A stretch of 64,000 bases of DNA from an uncultured Clostridia bacterium (GTDB lineage Bacteria > Bacillota > Clostridia > TANB77 > CAG-508): the NCBI GenBank assembly GCA_948630815.1, contig CAPIEU010000007.1:1-64000 (forward strand). The letters are read 5' to 3'. Both the position numbers and the translations under genes were made by a program. The stretch's first letter is position 1; each line of letters begins with the position of its first letter. Of the stretch, positions 55,720 through 63,433 are shown one piece after another. The notes under the pieces were generated by a model. It was not told where the DNA came from and did no database searches. It worked only from the letters and a program-made list of their open reading frames with translations.

Positions 55720-56164
55720 TTATATAACTGGAATATGATTTCCTACTATATGCCCATTTTCTATCATTTCTTTTACTAATTCTTCACTAGTATTAACATA
55801 GTGTGCTGTTATAAAAAATGTAGCACTAACTTCGTTTTCTTTTAATACTTGCAATATTCTTGGAGTATAACCTGCTTCATATCCCTCATCAAATGTTAAA
55901 TATACATACTTTTTTTCATTATTTCCCATTGCAATTCCATTATATTTATCCATTAATTCTTTGTTTTTATTTCCAAGATCTGGTTGTGAATGATTATCAT
56001 TTCTTTTAATTCCCCAACCAATTTTAGTATTACTTAAAGCTACTGTTCCGTGCAGAACTTGTTAAAATAGTTTCTTTATTTTTCATTATTTGCACAATAC
56101 TAAAAGTAAACACTGCAATTATTAATACTGCAAATATATAAAACTTTCTTTTCATTTTGTCCAT
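55720..56164 (-). CDS. pdaA: PdaA polysaccharide deacetylase, 5' half, read through a CGG +1 shift
   Basis: The ATG at 56164 (AGGAGG upstream) starts a membrane anchor (FYIFAVLIIAVFTFSIV). Skipping the C of CGG at 56048-56050 gives LTSSAGTVALSNTKIGWGIKRNDNHSQPDLG, the PdaA lead-in, and then NodB motif 1 VYLTFDEGYEAGYTPRIL and FFITAHYV. The frame reaches GHIVGNH at 55735, then runs into the element and ends with IPVI. Needs both element excision and the shift to make PdaA, unless a truncated form has a role. Confidence 0.9.
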
Positions 56165-56212
56165 AATTTTTTCCTCCTTATAGCATTTTATGAAAATAAA
56201 ATTATAATATAA

Positions 56213-56257
56213 CAAAAACCTAAAAATTTAGGTTTTAACTAAATTTTTAGGTTTTTT
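56213..56257 (-). terminator. terminator of the HipA-like kinase gene
   Basis: AAAAACCTAAAAATTTAG / CTAAATTTTTAGGTTTTTT with a short spacer; the right arm encodes the last codons of the kinase gene. Confidence 0.7.
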
Positions 56258-57112
56258 TATTATACTCTCATATACTTCTTTTATAATTTCATATCGACTT
56301 AGTATAATTTTCTTATAGAAATCTTTCCTAACTTGAGACATACAATCTACATTTTCAATAAATGTATTTATTTTATCTATATTAATATTTGAAAATAATC
56401 TTTTAATGGCATTGTTACATTCTTCGTTTTTCATCTGTTTTATATATTCCATATAATTAATTTTTTTACCACTTTCTTTTAAACAAGAATAGCAATTTAA
56501 TGACAAATTCTTTAATTCTGTTTCATTTATTTTTTTTATCTCTTCATCTTCAAGCATTGGATTTAAAGCTGAGCCACAATCATAAATAAGGGAAAACTTT
56601 ACTTTTCCTGTATTCTTATTAAGTAAAAATCCCCAATTTCCATTATGCCTATCTGTATTTCCAATTAAACTATCAATAACAAACATTTCCCAAAATTTTT
56701 GTTTTGTTTGTGCTGTATCAATCATTTTATTTTCTTCAATTACTTCCATTATATCTTTTAATTCTGTTTCTATTTTCTTATCTGGATTTGTACTTAGTGC
56801 TAAATTTTCAAATTCATATAATATGTTATCATCATTTGTAAAATCTTCACATGCACAAACTATTTTTTCTTTTCCATTATATTCATATTTACCTAAAATT
56901 GTATTTTGTGTTTCAAAACCTACTATTTTAAATACATTACTTCCAATATATTCAGAAAACGCATTATTTATATATGATATATTCTTATTTTTTTCTCTAA
57001 CTGGATCAGGAAATTTTACTAAATATTTTTTATTATTATATACTAATGTTTTCTTTTTTTCTGAACCTTTATAATTGTTAAATTCTTCTACTGCATTTGT
57101 AAAATTAATCAT
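56228..57112 (-). CDS. stand-alone HipA/CtkA-like kinase
   Basis: A 294-residue protein with HipA-C features: KKYLVKFPDPVRE (P-loop-like and lysine), NAFSEYIGSNVFKIVGFETQNTILG, catalytic DSLIGNTDRHNGNWGFLLN (D-x-x-x-x-N-x-DRH-x-x-N) and metal-binding SLIYDCGSALN. It lacks the HipA N-terminal subdomain and has no HipB-like repressor next to it, as in the small CtkA kinases. It would phosphorylate Ser/Thr of an unknown target. It lies just upstream of pdaA on the same strand but outside the mobile element. Confidence 0.8.
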   Translation of the reverse strand: MINFTNAVEEFNNYKGSEKKKTLVYNNKKYLVKFPDPVREKNKNISYINNAFSEYIGSNVFKIVGFETQNTILGKYEYNGKEKIVCACEDFTNDDNILYEFENLALSTNPDKKIETELKDIMEVIEENKMIDTAQTKQKFWEMFVIDSLIGNTDRHNGNWGFLLNKNTGKVKFSLIYDCGSALNPMLEDEEIKKINETELKNLSLNCYSCLKESGKKINYMEYIKQMKNEECNNAIKRLFSNINIDKINTFIENVDCMSQVRKDFYKKIILSRYEIIKEVYESIIKKPKNLVKT

Positions 57113-57454
57113 TTACTCCCTCCACTTTTATTAATTACTTACTTATTATATCATAAATTATCTAAATCTACTATATTTTAGAAAAATAATTCGATACTAT
57201 TTTTATTACAATATATCCCAATATCTACTTACATTTTTTTCCTTTAATTACATTTTTATATTTTATGCTTAAATTTAAAATTTATTTAGAATACTAAGTA
57301 CTATATCTATCTGTTTTTTGACATTTTTCTTGGTCTTTTTTAAATTTTCGTCATTCTTCTTGACTTTATTTTAATTATGTTTTATATTTAAAAGGCTTTT
57401 GGAAAATTTTAGGTGATTTTACCTAATCCATCTTTAAATACGGAGGATAAAAAT
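57113..57454. other. 342-bp divergent intergenic region before the Agr-type regulator
   Basis: Very AT-rich with no gene. It must contain the promoters of the HipA-like kinase and of the response regulator gene. TTTGACATTTTTCTTGG near 57318 could belong to a promoter, but I cannot assign boxes reliably; no clear AgrA-type direct repeat is visible. Confidence 0.35.
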
Positions 57455-58189
57455 ATGTTAAATTTTGTTTTATGTGACGATAATGAAAGTATTCTAAACA
57501 GATTAGATAGTATGTTAAATACTTTATTTTTAAAACATGACTATGAAGCTCAAATTACTTTTAAATCTAATAATGCAAACGATGTACTTTCATATACAAA
57601 ATCAAATAAAGTTCATGTTTTAATATTAGACATACATTTGCAGTCTGGAATTTCTGGCATTGAACTTGCTGAAAAAGTTAGAAAGACAGATAAATCTGTT
57701 TATATTATTTTTACAACTGGACATTTAGAATATGCTCTTCTTGCATATAAAGTTAAAACTTTTGATTACATAGCAAAGCCTTTTACAATTGAAAGAATTG
57801 AAGAAACTTTAATTAGGTTATTTGCTGATACTCCAAATGTTCATCCTAAATATTTATCACTTAATAATAAGAACATTATTAAACAAGAAGATATTCAATA
57901 TATTAAAAAAGATGGAATGAAGTTAATTGTTTATACTGATTCTAACCAGTATGAAGCATATACTTCTTTTAATAAAATTGAACCTTGTCTAACAGAAAAC
58001 TTTGTAAGATGCCATAAATCTTATATTGCAAATGTAGACAATATTAAGGATATAGAACCAATGAGTAACACTATAAAATTTGATAATAAAGAATGTTACA
58101 TTGGTCCCAAATATAAAAATAATTTTATGGAGGTTTTAAATAACTATGGAAATTTTTCAAACAATTTGGACATCATTAACAACGCCTAA
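57455..58189 (+). CDS. agrA: LytTR response regulator of an Agr-type system
   Basis: A 244-residue regulator: receiver domain (MLNFVLCDDNESILNRL, phosphoacceptor VLILDIHLQSGISGIEL, KPF switch in FDYIAKPF) and LytTR DNA-binding domain (YLSLNNKNIIKQEDIQYIKKDGMKL ... FVRCHKSYIANVDNIKDIE). I use the ATG at 57455, preceded by CGGAGG, rather than the longer frame. Its end overlaps the start of the kinase gene by 44 bases. Converges with agrD-agrB. Confidence 0.92.
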   Translation: MLNFVLCDDNESILNRLDSMLNTLFLKHDYEAQITFKSNNANDVLSYTKSNKVHVLILDIHLQSGISGIELAEKVRKTDKSVYIIFTTGHLEYALLAYKVKTFDYIAKPFTIERIEETLIRLFADTPNVHPKYLSLNNKNIIKQEDIQYIKKDGMKLIVYTDSNQYEAYTSFNKIEPCLTENFVRCHKSYIANVDNIKDIEPMSNTIKFDNKECYIGPKYKNNFMEVLNNYGNFSNNLDIINNA

Positions 58190-59493
58190 TATTCAATTAA
58201 TAAATATAATAAGTATCCCCTTAACTTTTTTAGAAGGTTATTTACAATTTTTAATATTTTCTACTGTTCTAAATATCTTTACAACAAAGAAACAAAAAGT
58301 AATCTATGTAATATTAACACCTCTATTAATGATTAGTTGTAATTTTTTACTTCCACAATATTCAGTATTTCTTAATATGATATTTTGGTTTTTATCAGTA
58401 ATAATCATTTTAAGAATTTCTATATTAAAAGGAATTATAGCTTTAATATTACCTTCTATAATAACTGCTCTTCTGGATTCATTAATTGCCAAATTTGCAC
58501 TTTTATTTTTCAATGTTACTAGAGAACAAGCTAGTTCTATTCCAATATATAGAATATCTTTTGCTTTAACAATTTATCTTGTTTTATATATTATGTATAA
58601 ACTTATTAAACATTTTAAATTTAGTATTAATTTATTAGATAATATTAATAAGAAAAAGAAAGCAATTCTAATATGTAATTCTCTTGTTGGTTGTATTGCA
58701 ATTGCTACACAATTCTATTTAATTGGATATTATAATGAAATGCTTCCTTTTTCTATAACAATACTAAGTCTGTTAAGTTTAATAACATATTTCCTTATTA
58801 GTATATATAGTTTAACCAATGTAACTCAACTTCAAATAACAGAACAAAGTTTAGAAGAAGCACAACTATATAATAAATCTTTAAAAATATTACATGATAA
58901 TGTTAGAGCATTTAAACACGACTTTAGTAATATTGTTCAGGCAATTGGTCGGTTATGTTGGAACAAATGATATGGATGGATTAAAAACTTACTATTCACA
59001 ATTATTGGGTGATTGCCAAAAGGTTAATAATTTATATACACTAAGCCCTGAAGTAATAAATAATCCTGCTATATATAGTCTACTTACTTCTAAATACCAT
59101 AAAGCAGATGAACTAGGTATAACAATACATTTAGAAATTTTCTTAAATTTGAATGATCTTAATATGAAGATTTATGAATTTACAAGAGTACTTGGAATAC
59201 TTATGGATAATGCTATAGAAGCAGCATATGAATGTGAAGATAAAACTATTAATGTAGAAATAAGAAAAGATTTTAAAATAAATAGACAATTATTAATTAT
59301 TGAAAATACATATAAAGAGAAAGATGTAGACCTTGATAAAATTTATGAAAAAGGTTTTTCTTCAAAACCAAATAATACAGGACTTGGATTATGGGAAGTA
59401 AGACAGATTATGAAGAAAAATAACAATTTAAATTTATATACTACTAAAAATGATATATTTTTTAATCAACAATTAGAAATGTATAATAAATAA
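58146..59493 (+). CDS. agrC: AgrC-type GHKL sensor kinase, read through a CGG +1 shift
   Basis: Skipping the C of CGG at 58950-58952 joins 268 and 180 residues as FKHDFSNIVQAIGGYVGTNDMDGLKTYY. The first part has about six membrane segments and the phosphoacceptor H-box (FKHDFSN); the second is the GHKL ATPase with ILMDNAIEAAYE (N box), EKGFSS and NTGLGLWEVRQIM (G2). This is the standard AgrC/ComD plan. Unshifted, translation stops seven codons after the H-box and no ATPase domain is made. Only plus-strand example of the shift, on plus-strand CGG. Confidence 0.93.
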
Positions 59494-59532
59494 AATGAAA
59501 AAAGATAGTTGTCGATACTATCTTTTTTCATT
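59494..59532. terminator. terminator between agrC and agrD
   Basis: AATGAAAAAAGATAGT / ACTATCTTTTTTCATT around TGTCGAT, directly after the kinase stop and 41 bases after the agrD stop; it works for both converging transcripts. Confidence 0.85.
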
Positions 59533-59573
59533 AAGGTTTTTTGTTATAAAATTTTTTTGGAATTTGTTTGTTA

Positions 59574-59693
59574 TTAATCTTTTTTTATTAAACTTGCTGG
59601 CATTTTTGGTTGATGAAACCATCCAAATATAAAGCAAGCTGTATTTGTTGATTTAGCATATTTTTCTGCTAATTTTGATAACATTTTTAACAT
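59574..59693 (-). CDS. agrD: AgrD-type autoinducing peptide precursor (39 aa)
   Basis: Found by hand; too short for usual ORF calls. It reads MLKMLSKLAEKYAKSTNTAC, then FIFGWFHQPKMPASLIKKD. This is the cyclic-peptide precursor plan: amphipathic leader, a Cys for the thiolactone, then the acidic/charged tail with the strongly conserved HQPK-P-x-x-L block. AAAGGGGAG precedes the ATG. AgrB would cleave after the ring segment starting near TACFIFGWF. The exact ring cannot be set from sequence. Confidence 0.88.
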   Translation of the reverse strand: MLKMLSKLAEKYAKSTNTACFIFGWFHQPKMPASLIKKD

Positions 59694-59735
59694 AGGAAAT
59701 TTCTCCCCTTTCTTTTGTATAAAAACTATATAACA

Positions 59736-59762
59736 AAAAATATCGCCGGCTGATATTTTTTA
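59736..59762 (-). terminator. hairpin between agrB and agrD
   Basis: AAAAATATC / GATATTTTT around the self-complementary loop GCCGGC(T). Its T-rich flank makes it look like a terminator or attenuator that would lower agrD relative to agrB, or stabilise the agrD message. Confidence 0.6.
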
Positions 59763-59766
59763 TTAA

Positions 59767-60387
59767 CTAAAATTCTTGTGAAGTATTATATACTTCATAT
59801 CCATATTTATTATTTGTCAAATTGTATGCAAATCTTGTTATAGATATACTTTGGAATAACATTCCATAAATAATTATATTTGATATTACTTCATTTTTTA
59901 TAAATAGTGCTATCACTATACTTAATGTTAAAGTAATATATGATTCTATTCTTTTCTTCTTTCTTTCATTTTTACTTATAATAGGTACATTTTCTGTATC
60001 TGCTGGTGCATACAACTTTACTGTTATCATTCCAAATGCCCATATAGCAAATGATACAATATATTTTACAGTGGTTCCTAGTATTAAATATTTCCCTAAT
60101 AATCCAATTCCACAAAAGAAGATTATAGAACCTACTATACAACCTATATGTGTTTTTAAGTGAAATCCTCCAGATGCTCCTCTAAATGGTAGAACTAAGA
60201 AATACGCAAGTATAGTTAAGTCTAATATTCCTAACAGTAATGCAACTCCCATTATGATAAAAAACTTTGGTATTTCTCCTATTATTAAGTGGATTCCATA
60301 ATTAATAACTTCTGCTCTTTCATCATCAATATCTGGGTTCTCTTTTCTAATTTTAATAGTTAGATAATCACAAAATTTATCTATCAT
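59767..60387 (-). CDS. agrB: AgrB-type peptide-processing membrane protease
   Basis: A 206-residue polytopic cysteine protease that removes the AgrD tail and forms the thiolactone. The catalytic pair is in FRGASGGFHLKTHIGCIVGS (His, then Cys seven residues on), the family signature. Membrane helices flank it. Complete, with no CGG codon. agrD follows 73 bases downstream. Confidence 0.93.
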   Translation of the reverse strand: MIDKFCDYLTIKIRKENPDIDDERAEVINYGIHLIIGEIPKFFIIMGVALLLGILDLTILAYFLVLPFRGASGGFHLKTHIGCIVGSIIFFCGIGLLGKYLILGTTVKYIVSFAIWAFGMITVKLYAPADTENVPIISKNERKKKRIESYITLTLSIVIALFIKNEVISNIIIYGMLFQSISITRFAYNLTNNKYGYEVYNTSQEF

Positions 60388-60608
60388 TTTTTGCCTCTTT
60401 CTTTTTCTTTATGAGGCTATTTTATAATAATCCTAGATACTATTTTTGATTCTATTTACAAGACATTATTTTTCTTATATAAAAAATCAATTTTATTTTT
60501 TTGTATATAATTTTTACATTTTTATAAAATATGTTTTGTACATTATATTCAAATTTATATCACATTATCTAATATTGAAAAAGAGCAGACATATGACCCA
60601 CCCCTACA

Positions 60609-60641
60609 TAAAATAGATTGCACGTTGTGCAATCTATTTTA
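60609..60641 (-). terminator. terminator of the pseudouridine synthase gene
   Basis: AAAATAGATTGCAC / GTGCAATCTATTTT around GTT, overlapping the stop codon. It is flanked by ACCCACCCCTACAT, like the CCCCTAC repeats. The gap to agrB (60388-60608) shows no other feature. Confidence 0.8.
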
Positions 60642-61316
60642 ATTCTCTAATATTTTCCAGCTACCTGTTTTTTCTGGTAAACATTCAAATGTCATTTCTT
60701 CTTTAGTTATTGGATGTATTAAACTTAAACTATATGCCCATAATGCAATTTGTTTTCCTCTACCTCTTGTACCATATTTTTGGTCACCATATATGCTGTG
60801 AGCTCTACTAGATAATTGTACTCTTATTTGGTGATGCCTTCCTGTATGTAAATTTATTTTAAGTACTGATAAATTTGTTTCTTCATTATATATAAGTTCT
60901 TCATAATCTAGTTTCGCTAATTTTGCATTTTTGGTTTCTTCTTTTACGACCTTACTTAAATTGTTTTTTTCATTTTTTAGCAAATAATCTTCTATGGTAT
61001 CAATTTTCTTTTCAAATCTTCCATCTACAATAGCAAGATATTTTTTCTTAAAGACTTTATCTCTTACCTCCTGGCTAAGTCTTGCTGCTGCCTTTGAAGT
61101 TCTAGCAAATACCATAACTCCTCCAACTGGTCTATCTAATCTATGTATTAAACCTAAATAAACCTCTCCTGGCTTATTATATTTTTCTTTTATATATTGT
61201 TTTACAATAGTAAGCATATCTATATCTTTTGTTTTATCTCCTTGTGATGGAATATTAGGTTTCTTCTCTACCACTATAATATGGTTATCTTCATATAATA
61301 CTTTTAAATCTTGCAT
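60639..61316 (-). CDS. RluA/RluD-family pseudouridine synthase
   Basis: A 225-residue synthase: the catalytic-Asp motif is LIHRLDRPVGGVMVFARTSKAAARLSQ (about residue 60), followed by LHTGRHHQIRVQLSSRAHSIYGDQKYG. It lacks the N-terminal S4 domain of RluD, like the short RluA/YhcT-type members. I set the start at the ATG at 61316 (AGGAGA upstream), since the longer frame has no supported start. RNA target unknown. Confidence 0.9.
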   Translation of the reverse strand: MQDLKVLYEDNHIIVVEKKPNIPSQGDKTKDIDMLTIVKQYIKEKYNKPGEVYLGLIHRLDRPVGGVMVFARTSKAAARLSQEVRDKVFKKKYLAIVDGRFEKKIDTIEDYLLKNEKNNLSKVVKEETKNAKLAKLDYEELIYNEETNLSVLKINLHTGRHHQIRVQLSSRAHSIYGDQKYGTRGRGKQIALWAYSLSLIHPITKEEMTFECLPEKTGSWKILEN

Positions 61317-61359
61317 AATTATTTCTCCTATTTTCATAATAGTAGGCACAAGACTGCTC

Positions 61360-62223
61360 CTACTTCTCCCAACGTCCATATATTCCACAAGGTAATACTA
61401 AACTACTTTTATTCATTGGAAGTCCAATTTCTCCTGCTTCGAACTTTCCTTTTGCATTTATAGGAATATTTAATTTTAATACATTTTCTAATACTTTTGA
61501 AGATATACCTGTAGTATAAGAATTAATTAGGAAAAACAATGGATCATTTGATAAAACTTGCATACACAAATTAACTAAATCATATATATTTTCTTCAAAC
61601 TGCCATACCTCTCCATTTGTGCCTCTACCATATGATGGTGGATCCATAATAATTGCATCATATTTATTCCCACGTCTAATTTCTCTATTTACAAATTTAA
61701 CTACATCATCAACAATATATCTAACTGGTCTTTTTTCTAAACCAGAGGAAACCACATTTTCTTTTGCCCATGCAACCATTCCTTTTGAACTATCTACATG
61801 ACATACACTAGCCCCTGCATAAAGACTGGCAACTGTTGCTCCACCTGTGTATGCAAATAAATTTAATACTTTTACTTCTCTTTTTTCTTTTTCTATTTTA
61901 TCAATCATCCAGTCCCAATTTACTGCTTGCTCAGGAAATAAACCAGTGTGTTTAAATCCCATTGGTTTTATATTGAATGTTAAATCTTTATACTTAATTT
62001 TCCAAGAATCTGGCATTTTTTTATTATATTCCCAGCTTCCGCCACCTGTTTTGCTTCTATTATATGTAGCATTTACATCTTTCCATTTATTAGGAAAACT
62101 TTTCTTGTTCCATATAATTTGTGGGTCTGGTCTAACTAGTATAACATCTTTCCATCTTTCTAGCTTTTCACCATTTGCCATATCTAATATTTCATAATCT
62201 TTCCATTCATCTGCTATTTTCAT
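61360..62223 (-). CDS. class I SAM-dependent (rRNA-type) methyltransferase
   Basis: A 287-residue RlmI/RlmK-like methyltransferase: SAM-binding VLNLFAYTGGATVASLYAGASVCHVDSSKGMVAWAKEN, DAIIMDPPSYGRG (the DPP motif) and an N-terminal part with IWNKKSFPNKWKDVNATYNRSKTGGG. It ends CGIYGRWEK. Target RNA not known. It overlaps ispH by 17 bases, so the two are co-translated. Confidence 0.88.
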   Translation of the reverse strand: MKIADEWKDYEILDMANGEKLERWKDVILVRPDPQIIWNKKSFPNKWKDVNATYNRSKTGGGSWEYNKKMPDSWKIKYKDLTFNIKPMGFKHTGLFPEQAVNWDWMIDKIEKEKREVKVLNLFAYTGGATVASLYAGASVCHVDSSKGMVAWAKENVVSSGLEKRPVRYIVDDVVKFVNREIRRGNKYDAIIMDPPSYGRGTNGEVWQFEENIYDLVNLCMQVLSNDPLFFLINSYTTGISSKVLENVLKLNIPINAKGKFEAGEIGLPMNKSSLVLPCGIYGRWEK

Positions 62224-63100
62224 ATATATAATCCTCTGTTTCTGTGTTTTTTAATATTTCTACTATCTTGTCTATCATTTCCCCAGGGGTTGATGCTCCT
62301 GCCATAACTCCTACTTTTTTAAATCTTTTTATATAATTTATGTATAAATCTTCTAATGTCTCTACAAACACTACATTACTGCATTCTTTTAATGCTATTT
62401 CATACAATTTGTTTGTATTAGAACTTTTCTTTCCACCAATAATTATCATTAACTCTACCTGTTTTGCTATCTCTTTAGTTTCTATTTGTCTTAACTTTGT
62501 TGCATCACAAATAGTTTTGTTTACTTCTAAATTTGAATTTTTTGGTATTTTCATTTTAATTATGCTTACAAAATTATCAAATTTCTCCATAGAAAAAGTT
62601 GTTTGCGAAAATATTGTTATATTTCTAATATCTTTTTTTATTATATCTTCTACAGTATCATTAATGTCTTCTAAATCTTGAATTACACTAGAATTATCTC
62701 CTGCAAAACTAACACTTCCAACTGTTTCAGGATGTGCTTTTTCTCCTATATAAATTATGTAATAACCTAAAGCTTTATATTTTTCAATTCTTTTATGAAT
62801 GTCTAGCACTTTTGGGCATGTTAAATCAATTAATTTAATATTTTTTGCTTCAATTTCTTCATATATTTTTTTAGGAATTCCATGTGCTCTTATAATTAAC
62901 TCTTTTCCATCTGGTACATCTTGAATATCTTTCACAATAGTTAGCCCTTTTTTCTCAAGTTTTTTAATAACTTCAGGATTATGAACTAATTGTCCTAAAC
63001 AATATATTCTTTTTTTCTTTTCTAAATTATTTTTCGTTTTTATTACTGTGTTTCTTACTCCTTGACAGAATCCTGCCTTTTTTCCAAATATTACTTCCAT
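62207..63100 (-). CDS. ispH: 4-hydroxy-3-methylbut-2-enyl diphosphate reductase IspH
   Basis: A 297-residue Fe-S enzyme, last step of the MEP isoprenoid pathway. The three cluster cysteines are in KAGFCQGVRN, DLTCPKVLDIH and TICDATKLRQ; substrate-binding IRAHGIPKKIYEE, EKAHPETVGS, SQTTF and GGKKSSNTNKLYEIA follow, and the end GVMAGASTPGEMIDKIV is typical. Complete, and without the S1 domain fusion seen in some Clostridia. Confidence 0.97.
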   Translation of the reverse strand: MEVIFGKKAGFCQGVRNTVIKTKNNLEKKKRIYCLGQLVHNPEVIKKLEKKGLTIVKDIQDVPDGKELIIRAHGIPKKIYEEIEAKNIKLIDLTCPKVLDIHKRIEKYKALGYYIIYIGEKAHPETVGSVSFAGDNSSVIQDLEDINDTVEDIIKKDIRNITIFSQTTFSMEKFDNFVSIIKMKIPKNSNLEVNKTICDATKLRQIETKEIAKQVELMIIIGGKKSSNTNKLYEIALKECSNVVFVETLEDLYINYIKRFKKVGVMAGASTPGEMIDKIVEILKNTETEDYIYENSR

Positions 63101-63119
63101 AACAAATCCCTTATTTTTC

Positions 63120-63320
63120 TTATATTCTACTTAGTACCTCAAAAAAGCAATATATTAATGTAAAATTCAATGTACTAAATAATACTCCCATAACAATTAG
63201 TAATGTCATAAATTTGTTGTTTAATATTCTTTTTACAAACCTTCTAAAAAAAGAATATTCTAGCTTGTCCTTTTTCTCATTATAACTAATACTAAAAATT
63301 TCATCTTTTGCATACTCCAT
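63120..63320 (-). CDS. 66-aa single-span membrane protein, unknown function
   Basis: A polar N-terminal half (MEYAKDEIFSISYNEKKDKLEY) followed by basic residues (RRFVKRILNNK) and one membrane segment (FMTLLIVMGVLFSTLNFTLIYCFF). GGGGG lies upstream of the ATG. It lies 19 bases upstream of ispH on the same strand. No family recognised. Confidence 0.6.
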   Translation of the reverse strand: MEYAKDEIFSISYNEKKDKLEYSFFRRFVKRILNNKFMTLLIVMGVLFSTLNFTLIYCFFEVLSRI

Positions 63321-63433
63321 AGTATAAATCCCCCTATATATTTATTTATAAAATAAATATATTCGGTTTTTTATGAAATATTACTAATTTCTATTAAATA
63401 ATATCATAAAGTTTAGAGTATTTTCAACTAATT

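Larger units (their letters stand above)
51144..55734. mobile_element. skin-like integrative element inside pdaA
   Basis: A 4591-bp insertion between the two halves of pdaA. The only shared sequence at the junctions is CATA (or CAT), consistent with a large serine recombinase and its short crossover core. Gene content, all minus strand: MntA, HepT, AIPR protein, 37-aa protein and the recombinase, whose stop lies 50 bases from the end. No replication or conjugation genes. Ends are set by aligning the broken pdaA reading frame; they are uncertain by up to four bases. Confidence 0.85.

Noticed and set aside
2937..58952. Simple sequencing or assembly errors as the cause of the 20 frameshifts
   Set aside because: All are insertions of the same base, C, before GGN, always on the coding strand and in glycine phase. 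Random or motif-driven errors would also hit antisense strands and other phases. It remains the main alternative until raw reads are checked.
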